DNA from: Ophiostoma sp. CBS 140.51
Lineage: Eukaryota; Ascomycota; Sordariomycetes; Ophiostomatales; Ophiostomataceae
Direction of reading: 5' to 3'
DNA length: 64,000 nucleotides
Assembly: GCA_029298735.1 (NCBI GenBank)
Contig: JANSLP010000009.1
Location: 124,001-188,000 of the forward strand
The position numbers and the translations under genes are program-made. This document shows, piece after piece, positions 22,601 through 32,344 of this stretch (position 1 is the stretch's first letter; each line of letters begins with the position of its first letter). A model generated the notes under the pieces. The model did not search any database. It was not told the origin of the DNA and saw nothing but the letters and a program-made list of their open reading frames with translations.

Positions 22601-22817
22601 GAACGCATCGTTGGGGCGAAGAGGAGATGACAACAGCATCGGCAACAATGGTGGCGGTGGAGCCGGCACCGGCTTCATTGTAGGAGGTGCTGCTGCCGGC
22701 GAGTCAGGTCGTCTGCGGGAAGACGGTCCGGGCGTGCATCAAGGCTTGTTGCACGACGGCGCCGATATGCTCGATGATCCGTTGAGTCCAGGGCCCGACC
22801 AAGAGTCTATATTGTAG
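19699..22817 (+). CDS. CLC-family chloride channel or Cl-/H+ exchanger with CBS domains
   Basis: Two exons (19699-21043 and 21115-22817; 71-bp intron) give 1015 aa. A long Gly/Asn-rich cytosolic N-terminus (1-about 210) contains six QNGG repeats (32-55). The CLC membrane core follows, with HSGIPEIK in place of the usual GSGIP filter motif, the gating-glutamate motif GKEGPFVH (Glu423) and GSPIGGVLFSLE. Two CBS domains lie at about 784-838 and 881-926, then a Gly-rich tail. The position of the intracellular proton glutamate, 57 residues after the gating glutamate as in human ClC-5, is Thr480 (LET instead of LEE). The closest functional model is yeast Gef1 in Golgi, vacuole or endosome membranes, where CLCs supply chloride for acidification and copper loading. 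The Thr raises doubt over exchanger versus channel behaviour. Confidence 0.92.
19792..19863 (+). repeat. Six tandem copies of a 12-bp unit in the CLC gene
   Basis: CAGAACGGYGGC is repeated six times without interruption, encoding QNGG x6. The first two copies have T at the variable position and the last four have C, which suggests expansion by slippage or unequal exchange. Confidence 0.9.
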
Positions 22818-23064
22818 ACAAGCAGACAGACATGAAAGACAGACATGAGATTTGTCATATTGGATAGAGAATCATGCACAGTTTCCATATATATTATACG
22901 TATTTTGACCCTTCATTCAGCTCATTCGTGAAGCAAATAAATCAAACAGAACATGACGCCATGCAGGGGAGTACATAAAACAAACATATAAAACAAATCA
23001 ATAAATAACAACATAATCGGACAACAAGCACGACCCAATATAAACACACCACATTTCCCCCTCA

Positions 23065-25859
23065 CTAATACTCAAAGTCGTCATCGACGGCGGGACCCTT
23101 GCTCTTGGCCACACTCTCCTGCTTGCGGTACATCTCGGCCACCTGCCGCGACGACGTCGCCTCGGACGGCTTCTTGTCGTCACGGATGCGGATAAAGCGG
23201 GGGAAACGAAGACTGATACCGCGCCGCTCGCCTGAGCTGTCGACACCTTCGTGGCTGCCCGCCTTGTAGCGCGGGCTCAGCGTCAGATCGGCCGTCTTGA
23301 CCTCCCACACGTACCGCGGCTCGAACCACACGTCCGGCTGATGCTGGCCACCCGCGCTGTGCGAGTAGAAAGGTTTGGCACGGTCAATCACGATCTGGCC
23401 CAGCTGTGCGTGCAGCTCTTCCAGAACAGCCTCGCTGAAGCCCGTGCCAATGTTGCACACCGTCTCGTACGTGTCGTTGTTGGGGTTGTGGCATGCCAGA
23501 AGGAATGCACCATACACCGACGTGCGCTTACCCTTGCCGTAGTAGGCGCCCAGGACGACAAGATCCAGAGAGTCGCCAACACCCGACAAGTAGTCCTTCT
23601 TGATCTTGAGCCAGTTGCGCGACCGCTTGCTGGGCTCGTACCCGCTCTCGGTGCCGTCCAGCATCTTGACCATCAGACCCTCGCACGACGCCTTCATGCT
23701 CTCGTCCAAGAACGTCTGGATCGCGTCGAGCTCCTGGCCGTCCATGTGCGTAGCAAAGGCAAACTCGCCCTCGACAGGAAAGAAGGCCTGGGAGAGCTGG
23801 TCACGCCGCGAACGCAGCGGCTGCTCCACAATGGCGGAGCCGTTGAGGTACAACAAGTCGAACGCAAAAACACAGACTTTCACTTTGACATCCTCAATCT
23901 TGACATCCTTGCGCTTACGCGTCATCAGCTGCTGGAAGGGCAGCACCTTACGCTCCTCAACGTCCCACGCCACCGTCTCGCAGTCCAGCACAAAGCTCTT
24001 GGTCTCCGGTTTGACCCACGTGTGCAGCTTGGCTAGGATATCAGGGTACTTTTTGGACAGGTCCTCGGAGTTGCGCGAGAAGATGGCCGTCAGGCCGTCA
24101 GCTTTGCCTCCACCCTCGTCCTTGGCCACGTAGTGGATCTGTGCACGCTCGCCATCGTACTTGTACTCGCACGTAAACGTCTGGTCCTCAAACCGGTCGA
24201 GCACTTCCGTGATCGCCTTGGTCGGCTTGGCCAGCATAGGCTTCAGCGGAATACCGGGCCGTAGCTTGCAGTTCTCCTTGAGGTGCATAATGCCGTGCTC
24301 GAGCATCGCCGGCACAATAATATCGTAGCTCGGCAGCTCGCTGTACACTGTCTTGAGCATGGCCTCGGCCTTTTCGACGTCAGAGGGAGACGCCGTCTTG
24401 CCAGCGACCGACGCCTCGTGGTGGATGACGGCTTGCGCCAAAGACACCAGCACCGTGCGCTCGGCCAGACCCAGACGCAGCTTGCCTTCGAGAAAACGCA
24501 CCAAGAACTTGGCCTCGCTGGGGCCGCCCTTGTCCTTGGTAATGTCGACGCGGCCCTGATTGCGTGCATCGGCCGACGACAACAGCTTCTTGATGCCGTC
24601 CACCTTCCGCTGCTGAGCGCCGTTGCCCGAGACAGTCGCAATGCCCATCAGACCATTGTGTACGCCCTGGATCGTCAACGGCTTGGGCTTGAACATGGTC
24701 GGCTGCGTCGAGCGCGATTTGACAGCCACCAGGCCCAGATCGCCAATTTCCTTCTGGTCCTGCTTGATGACCGCCAGACTGCGACCCGTGGACTCGCCAA
24801 TAGCCTTCATAATCAGGGACTCGCCAATGCCCAGCTCGATGCCCGAGTAGTCGGGTGCCAGCTTGTTGATCATGAGCAAGACGGTCGGCAGCAGGTCGCC
24901 GGGCGTCAGGCGCAGCACCTGCCGCAAGAAGAGAGAGCAGTACTCCATGATGATGAGGCGCTTTGTCGTAAGTTCGATAAGCGAGAACGTGCGGCACAGT
25001 GCCTCGTAAGGAACAGGGTCGCCGGCCTTCCAGTCAGGGAAAGCGTCCGTCTTAGGTGTCGAGAGCACAGCCTGGATCGTCTTGCGCACCTTGGCGGCAA
25101 CCTCAGGCTTCACGTCTTCCTCGTCTTCCTCTTCCTCGACCTCGGAGCTCGACTCTTCGGAAGCAGAGGATGCTGCCTTTTCAGCATCGTCGTCGTTCTT
25201 GGCATCGACCTTGATGGCCTTGGCTTTGGCGGCCTTGGATGATGGCGAGGGTGATCTGGACCTGGACCTGGATCTGGCCTTCTTTGCCACCGGCGCAGCA
25301 GCATCGGTCATGGCGACATCCTTGTCCTTCTTCGGCGAAACAGCCTTCTCCTTCTTGGTTTTGGGTGACTTGGACGGGCTGCGTTTGGGAGCAGCAACAA
25401 CAACGTCCTCGTCGTCCTCGTCTTCTAGCACGCGCACGCGGTGGTTCTTACGCGCACGCTTGGCCGCCGGCCGGCCTGTGCTCGCGGTGTCTGAGTCGTC
25501 TTTTGCGGCCTCGTCGTCGGACAGGCGCTTCTTCTTGTCTAAAGGAATAAGTTAGCAACATGGTTTACCACATAGATCTTTGTCGATTTGTACGCACCCT
25601 TCTCTGGCGTCACATTCTCCTTGGACGAACTGCTATTGCCATTGGTGGCGGTGGTCGCCGTCGTCGCTTTTGTTGCAAAGGACAGCTTCGTCTGCTGCTG
25701 TGGTGCTGGCCTTGCGTTTCCTGGAGTTCCAAAGAACTTGCTATGTAAGGGTTAGTAAAGGAACATCCTGTCTGACTTCAACCTCGGGGAAAGGACATGC
25801 CCCAGCGTGGTCTGCGTCGGCTTGACATACCCCAGAGTGGCCTGCTTGTTGGGAGCCAT
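23065..25859 (-). CDS. cdc9: ATP-dependent DNA ligase I (Cdc9)
   Basis: Three exons on the complement: 25831-25859, 25598-25740 and 23065-25538, giving 881 aa. Introns are 90 and 59 bp, the second with a GCTAAC branch. Residues 6-13, QATLGKFF, form a PCNA-interacting (PIP) box that is assembled across intron 1, which supports the spliced model. A Lys/Ser/acidic linker follows to about 215, then the DNA-binding domain, and the nucleotidyltransferase core with the active-site KYDGER (Lys517) and the downstream OB domain. The enzyme joins Okazaki fragments and completes excision repair. The nearest gene end, of the CLC gene, is 247 bp away and convergent. Yeast Cdc9 also serves mitochondria from an alternative start; here the leader frame is open without an ATG, treated in the findings. 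Confidence 0.95.
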
Positions 25860-26354
25860 GGTTCGAGGTAGAGATAAAGAAGAAAAAGAAGAGGTAAGGA
25901 GGGGAGATATCCGAGTCCGAAGCGGTGGGGCTGTGGCCGTGATAGACCAGGAGAACGTTCTTGAGGTGGCCACGGTCAGGCCAGTGAACCGTGATAGACT
26001 GGAGAAGCTGCTGCTGTATCTAATCGTCCTCTTTGTCGTTGGTATCGTCCTTCTTGTTGTGGTCGTTTTTGTAAAAGTCGAGAGTATGGCGCCGGGCGCA
26101 AGCTGCACCAAATGTCGCGAAGCCACGATTGCTCTGGAAGTGGGTGCAGGCAATTGCAGGATAGAAGAACGAGTGCGGGAGAAGAGGAACACGAGCGTCC
26201 TTAAGTACACGAGATCCGTCAATTGACAATTGTCGTCGTATGTTGTGTCAAAATCAGGCAGACATGAGGATTGGTTTGTGTTGGGGACCAAAGGAGGACA
26301 AGAAAGGCAGGAGGAGGCACAGAATGAGGATGCACGACACACAGGAAAGAGGTT

Positions 26355-26380
26355 ACGCGCTTTCTTGTGGGAAAACGCGG
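26355..26380 (-). promoter_or_regulatory. Two ACGCG cores upstream of DNA ligase I
   Basis: ACGCGC (26355-26360) and ACGCGG (26375-26380) sit 20 bp apart, about 500 bp before the ligase start. DNA ligase I genes are S-phase genes driven by MBF, which binds ACGCGT. Neither copy is a full match, so this is tentative. Confidence 0.25.
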
Positions 26381-26414
26381 GTCGTCGCTTCCACCGCGTC
26401 TTGCCTAAGTTTAA

Positions 26415-26472
26415 TAGGCTCAGACGAGCCAGTTACGCCCTGCCAACCCGCTAGGCTCCAGCGCCTAGGCTC
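26415..26472 (+). repeat. Three copies of TAGGCTC
   Basis: TAGGCTCAG (26415-26423), CTAGGCTC (26451-26458) and CTAGGCTC (26465-26472) fall within 58 bp of non-coding DNA. The spacing is irregular. They could be protein-binding sites for either neighbouring gene, or chance. Confidence 0.4.
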
Positions 26473-26968
26473 AGTGACACCCACCACGTGACGGCCAACG
26501 ACGGACAGTGGTCGCTAGCGCCTGCTCGGCGGTGTCCAGCGCTCTCACGCTCCTTCCCTCTTCCAACGGTATCATCTCGGTGCCTATCGCCCCGAACGTA
26601 GCGAATAACACCAAATTTTGGCAGTTACAAAAAGGCACAGATCTTCCGTCAGGGAAGGTGCAATTGGCGTCTCTTAAACAGTAAAAGGCAAATCCTCCTA
26701 TATTCTATTTTGAAAGATGGCTCGTATGGGTGTGTTTCTTGCAGTTTAATCTTACATTAATCGGAACAAACGGCGCAAAACGACTAAAAAAGGAAAAGTA
26801 AAGAAACAAGAAAAAATCCACAAGGAGAGGTGACAAGAAAAATAGCACCATTGGCTTGTGTGCATGATTATATAAATTGGCCTTGCCCAGGCCCCCGTCA
26901 CTTCTCCTCCATATTAGCTACAGATCACACCCCCATCAAACCTCGTCTTGTATCACCCCCGCCAACAC

Positions 26969-28347
26969 TTAGTCAAAGTAGCGCAGCTCGTCGGCGGTGC
27001 GGCCGCGGATGAAGCTGGGCTCGCTGCCCTTGACGTAGATGTCGTTGAACAGGACGTCGAGGTTGGCCTCGGGCAGCTCCATGGCCTCGGCAATGGCAAC
27101 CTCCTCGTTGACGTAGCTACGGGCCTCCTTGTCAATGCCCTTGAGCTCCTCCTCGTTGACGACGCCCCAGTCGAGAATCTTCTGCTTGAGGCCGGCAATA
27201 GGGTCGTTGGTGGAGCGCATGCGCTGGATCTCCTCGCGCGTGCGGTAGGTGGTGCCGGGGTCGGACATGGAGTGACCACCGTAGCGGTAGGTGACGTACT
27301 CGAGGACGAGCGGGCCATTGTCAGCCTGGGTCCACTCCTTACCGTACTTGACGGCGGCCTTGACGGCAAGGACGTCCATGCCGTTGACCTTGAGACCGGG
27401 GATGTACTGGCCACGCTTGTAGTAGTCGGTCAGGGCGGACGAGCGCGAAGCGGAGGTACCCATACCGTACTTGTTGTCTATTGTTGTTAGCAAACTATCA
27501 CATCAACCGCGCAGTTTGAGCCCTAGGGGAAGAAAGACGTGGACTCACTCTCGCAACCGAACAGGGCAGGCAGCTTCCACAGCTTGGCCATGTTGAAGGC
27601 CTCAAAGACCTGACCCTGGTTGCTGGCACCGTCACCGTACAGAATGACGGTGGCATTCTTCTTGCCCTGGTACTGGTGGGCAAAGGCCAGACCAGCACCA
27701 ACGGGCACCTGGGCACCGACAATGCCGTTGCCGCCGTAGAAGCCCTTCTCGAACATATGCATCGAACCACCGCGGCCGTACGAGATACCGCCCTGGCGAC
27801 CCAGAAGCTCGCCAATCACCTGGCGGACCTTGCTGCCGCGCATGTACGCGAAGCCGTGGCAACGGTACGAGGTGATGACATCGTCCTCGCGGGTAATGGC
27901 GTTCTCAATACCGACAGCAACTGCCTCCTGGCCCGTGGACAGGTGGCAGAAGCCGCGAATCTTCTTCTCCTTGTACAGACGGTCGGCGGCCATCTCCATC
28001 TGGCGCACGACGACCATGTCGTAGTACATCTTCTTCAGCTCCTTCTTGGTGACTTCAAGGGTGTAGGGAGGGGGGTCGAGCTCGTAGGTCTCGAAGCTCT
28101 CGTCGCTCAGGTTGATGGAGAACACCTCGTCTTCGGACTGGGGAACGGCGCTCTTGTCGACGTGCGCCGACGCGGCATCGGTCGTGACTGTCCTCCGGGC
28201 AGCAGCAACAGAGGTCGTTTTGGTGAAAGCAGAGGGCATGGCCGAAGCAGCGCGCAGAGGCATCGTCGAAGCCGAAGCAGTAGCAGCCCGGAGGCCACCA
28301 TTGGCCGCGGCCACACGGCCAGCGCGGAACGCCGCACGCGAGAACAT
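26969..28347 (-). CDS. pda1: Pyruvate dehydrogenase E1 component subunit alpha, mitochondrial
   Basis: Two exons on the complement (27549-28347 and 26969-27477; 71-bp intron) give 435 aa. The first ~55 residues are Ala/Arg/Ser/Thr-rich and free of acidic residues before DAASAH, a typical mitochondrial presequence. The core has the thiamine-diphosphate motif GDGASNQGQVFEAFN (from residue 238) and the regulatory loop YGGHSMSDPGTTYR, where Ser336 corresponds to the main phosphorylation site of PDH kinase. With E1 beta it decarboxylates pyruvate and acetylates the lipoyl group of E2, feeding the citric-acid cycle. Length matches yeast Pda1. Regulation by kinase and phosphatase is inferred from the conserved loop. 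Confidence 0.96.
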
Positions 28348-30161
28348 GGTTGCGAAAAGGGGTGGGGGAGGTTGTTGTTGGAGGAGGACGGAGGACGGAG
28401 GGAGTTTCGACTAATCAAATGGTCGATGGCCGCTCAATTGCACCAAAGCAAAACAATCGAGAAGAAATCGAAGGAGATTGTCGAAATACAAAAACGACGA
28501 TACGTATTGACTTGATGATACAGAGGAAGGAGAGAAGAAAAAAGGCAAGCGCTAAGGTGGAGGAGGTGTTGGTGAGAAAGAAAGAGCGAGCGAGATAAAA
28601 CACGCAGCAAAGGGGGCAGGAACGAACGGGCAGAACAAAAAAAAATAATCAAACAGAACAGCTTTGCTGGGTCTCTGGGTCAGAATTACACCGGACTTCC
28701 CACTGGGACACGTCCGAAGAAAAGCGAGCAATAAAATTTAAACCAAAAAAATTACAACAAAAAAAGCCCCCCAAAAAAGGCTCCAAAAACAGCTATCGGA
28801 GCCAGCCACCGCCAATCAGGGGCACGCGGGTGGACCTGACCTGTCGCCCTGGCTGCAGTCAGGAGTTGAGACACTAGCCTCTTTTGGAAAGGTCCATTGG
28901 AAAACGCCGTCAACCCCAACGGTTTAGCAGGCGTAGGGACCGTAGGGAAGGCACGACTGCCCTATTGTAACCAACGCCAGAAACGGCAGCAGCGATCTCG
29001 CTGCCATCTCTCGCTGTCTTTGCTCGCTACAATATCACTCCGATGGCAAGCGTGCCCCAGTTTTCGCCTTCGCCTTCCACATCGTGAAAAACAGGAGCGC
29101 GAATAACAAGGGGAGGGGCGGCTTATGGAGGACGAATATAACTCGCCATCACCCGCTGCCCACTGGCCAGGCAAAATCGGAAAGAGCAGCAGGCTCAGTG
29201 TGTCTTTTCAGATTGTGTTTCTTGTTGTATCGTCGTACATACCGCTGCCAAACGGCGTCTTTTCTTCTTCCCCTTTCACGAAACACTCCGGTGGACTCGA
29301 TGTGTGGAATCTGACCTAGATTAATAACAACTGGGTTGGAACGGCTGCCCGTTCCTCCTTTCTATTCCTTCTCTTAAAATATGCCATTCCCTATCCCGGC
29401 GTATCCCATATCGTATCGCTTCCAGCTCCCAAAATAAAGAATAATAAAGAAAACAAAAGAAAACAAAAATGTAGCGGGGAGCAATCGAAAATGTGATAAA
29501 AAACAACAAGCAAGCACACAGGAGGTAGTGGAAGGGCCGGAGGACGAACAGGCAGGGAGCAAGTTGCACGAGGCGTGAGAATGAGTACTCGGTAGACGCC
29601 AAATACCACCGATGCCAGCCATAGGACTTCTCGTGCACGCTCCCTCCCCTCGTCTCCGACACCGCCGTTCCTCTAAAAGTAAGAAAACCAGAGAATCAGA
29701 GAATAGGAGAATTGAGAATAGAGAGATCAATACCAGAAATAACAACTCAAATAAAAACAAAAGAGGTGTGACAACAATGCTCCGCCCCAAAAACGCCCGA
29801 GTCCATGTTTTGCTGCGTAAAAGAGAAATGGGAATATAAGCTGGGCAGAAGGCCGTAACCCGCAGGCCGCCCAGAGAAATAGTAATAATAAATATGCGCG
29901 TCGCGCAGCTAGCGCACGTTGAGTGTATGGCCCCGTGTTGTCCCGGTAGAACAACAAACAAACGCTTTGAAAACACCTTGAAATGCCATCGTGATGCTGC
30001 AATACCGCAAAGCTGAATGCTGCAATAAAAGTGGATAAAACCAGAGATCAACCAGAATAGGTCCACGACCCCCGAATCAAGCAGGTAGGATAATATGATG
30101 TTCGCCCATCCGAACCTACCACGCAATAGTACGGAACTCGAAGCCAGCTAGGCATGCGCCA
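28348..30161. other. Spacer between PDH E1-alpha start and F-box gene end
   Basis: 28350-28650 is GA-rich on the + strand, that is CT-rich in the sense of the PDH gene, and is taken as its leader. A CCAATCA box is at 28812-28818. The rest is AT-rich and probably includes the 3' region of the F-box gene. A 250-codon open frame on the minus strand (29374-30126) has no protein-like features and is not accepted. Confidence 0.5.
28812..28818 (-). promoter_or_regulatory. CCAAT box upstream of PDH E1-alpha
   Basis: CCAATCA, 465 bp before the PDH start codon, matches the preferred site of the HAP/CBC complex, which controls respiratory genes in fungi. It reads on the + strand, but CCAAT boxes work in both orientations. 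Function is inferred. Confidence 0.35.
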
Positions 30162-32344
30162 CTAGTCATCGTGGAAGAACGTCGAGTTGCCCTGCTGCAG
30201 CGGCGCCGTGGCCGGTCCGGCATCCCGCATGTCAACATCGTCGCCGGTCGAGTCTCGCCGTGTCAGGCCCGGAAGAGCCTGAGGCCGCCGGAAGTCGATA
30301 GCCATGGCACTCATAGGCCGGGGTGGCGATGCTGCCGACGAGGGTTCCAGAGACCGCTGGGGTAGCGAGAGCGGGCGGTCGTTCAGGACATCATCGGGCG
30401 GGGAGAAAGACCACACCTCCATGACGGTACGTCCGTTGCGCAGGGCCATGGCCACGCACTTCTCGTCTTCAAATGCGACACGCCAGACTGCATCCCCATA
30501 GGAAATCAGCTCGCGGACCATTTGACCAGTCTTGAGATCCCACACCTTTACGCGGCCATCACTACCGCCGCTCACAACGCGGGTGTCGTCGAACTGTAGG
30601 CTGGTGACGCTGTTATCGTGCGCGGCCAGACGATGGATAGGGCAGAAGCGGGACAGCGACCAGACACGGACAGACCCGTCCGAGCCACCCGTCACAAGGG
30701 TATCACCACGCATCTGCAGCTGGCCGACCAGAGACGTGTGGCCTTGGAGCACAGCCTGGCATTCGCCCGTGGCAGCATTCCAGATGCGCACACTGGTGTC
30801 CAAGCTTCCGGTGGCAACCTTGACGCCGTCAAAGGCGATGGCATAGATTTGACTGTAGTGACCCTGTAGGGTGTGCAGGCACCGGCCCTCCGAAATGCTC
30901 CAGATCTTGGCGGTGGTGTCGTAGCTGCCAGAGACGACAATGTCGCCCTTGACTTCGAGACAACGGACACTGGCTTGGTGGCCAACGAGGACGTTCTTGC
31001 AGAGGCCGGTGCGGATGTCCCACACACGCAGCATGGTGTCACGCGAGCCCGAAATAGCCGTGTTCTCGTCTGACATCTTCAGGCAACGAACCGTCGATGT
31101 ATGGCCGCGAAGTGTGTGCACACATTGTCTAGACGGTTAGTAAATAATACACTAAAAAGGGGATTGAATAATTTAAGTGAGGGGAACATACCCTGTGGCA
31201 AGATTCCAGACGCGAACATCGCGATCGCAGCCACCACTGACCAGGGTGTCCTCCCAAGGCACCATGGCCCAGACACCCATGACATGGCCTTGCAGCGTCT
31301 TCTGGTTCTCGCCCTCGGTGTCGAAGACGTGGATGCGAGCATTGTCGAGGGCGACAATAATGTACTTGTGCGTGAGGTGCAGGCTGGTCACCAGACCACC
31401 ATCCTGAGTGATATTCTTGGTGATGGTCTGGCCGCCAGTCCGCCATGCAGCATCGACCAGGTACCGCTGCTTAAAGTGAGACTTGTACGACCGCAGGCGC
31501 GGGCGGTTCTTGCTGCTGGACGGGCCACCACTCGTCGCACCGCCGCCGTCGAGGCTGCGGGAGGTGGCCATGGGCACATCATGCTCTGGCGGGGCCAGTG
31601 ACGGCAGGTTATGGGTGGGAAAGTCGCTGTCTGACACGCTGAGAGGGAACGTGGTCGGCGTCTCTTCACGAGCAGGGGTGGGTGGTGCAGCCGGCTGGAC
31701 CTCGGAGAGGCGGCGGTCGTAGTCGTGCTTGACGCACAGGTTCTTCCAGGTCACGTCGTCACTCAACAGATCACGCCAGCGTCGCGACACTTGAGAAGCA
31801 CGGGCCAAGACCTTGGGATCATCAATAAAGGAGAGGATCTAATATGTTAGAAAGGAACGTTAATCGGAAAAGGGGGGGCGGAGGGACTCACTCGTAAGCA
31901 GAGCTCATCGGGCAAGCTGGTAAAGGGGTCCTTCTTCAGCAGTGGGCTGACAAACTGGTGAACAAAGCTCAGCTGCTGGCTGGTGCAGAGATTCAACAGA
32001 TCGGCCAGGAGACGCGTCCGCTGTGAGCCCGTGCAGCTCTTAAAGTGCTGGCGGACCTTGGAGTGGAAGAAGTCCTCGTCGGCGTTGGCATCGCTCCAGT
32101 CCGGTTGGACATGAGAGGGGCCTGGTGAAGCGGCCGGTGTCGGTGGCGGTGGTGGTGAACCGGTCATGGTCTGATCGAACTCGGCAGCCGGCGTAGTCAT
32201 ACTCGGCGTCGGCGGGCCGCGTGGTGGCCGAGCTTGGGCGGCCTTGATGACAGGATTGGCAGACGTGCTGAGAGCCAGCTCGTCACGGGCAAAAGCGCTT
32301 CCCCTCCGATCGGAAAAGCTGGGCGGTCTTGGGTATCCAGACAT
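30162..32344 (-). CDS. F-box/WD40 protein, SCF ubiquitin-ligase substrate receptor
   Basis: Three exons on the complement: 31892-32344, 31192-31838 and 30162-31128 (introns 53 and 63 bp), giving 688 aa. A Pro-rich disordered start is followed by an F-box (about 139-180; DPFTSLPDELCLR, then ILSFIDDPKVLARASQVSRRW). A Ser/Pro linker leads to about seven WD40 blades from about residue 300 to 610, with repeated GHxxxV and VSGSxDxxxxxWD motifs. A Pro/Ser tail ends in HDD. F-box plus WD40 is the Cdc4/FBXW7 and beta-TrCP layout: the F-box binds Skp1 and the propeller binds phosphorylated degrons. In Sordariomycetes the best-known member of this type is FWD-1, which degrades the clock protein FRQ. I cannot decide from sequence alone between FWD-1 and a Cdc4-like paralogue. 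Confidence 0.88.

Larger units (their letters stand above)
25860..26968. other. Spacer between DNA ligase I start and PDH E1-alpha end
   Basis: The part next to the ligase is its leader, open in frame with the ligase to about 26342 and free of acidic codons from 26213. Beyond it are two ACGCG cores at 26355 and 26375 (partial matches to the MBF/MCB motif of DNA-replication genes), three TAGGCTC repeats, and a CACGTG at 26485-26490. The remaining AT-rich part is probably the PDH 3' region. No other gene is seen. Confidence 0.5.

Noticed and set aside
29374..30126. 250-codon open frame on the minus strand
   Set aside because: AT-rich, Phe/Leu/Cys-rich composition without conserved motif; it lies where the F-box gene's 3' region is expected.
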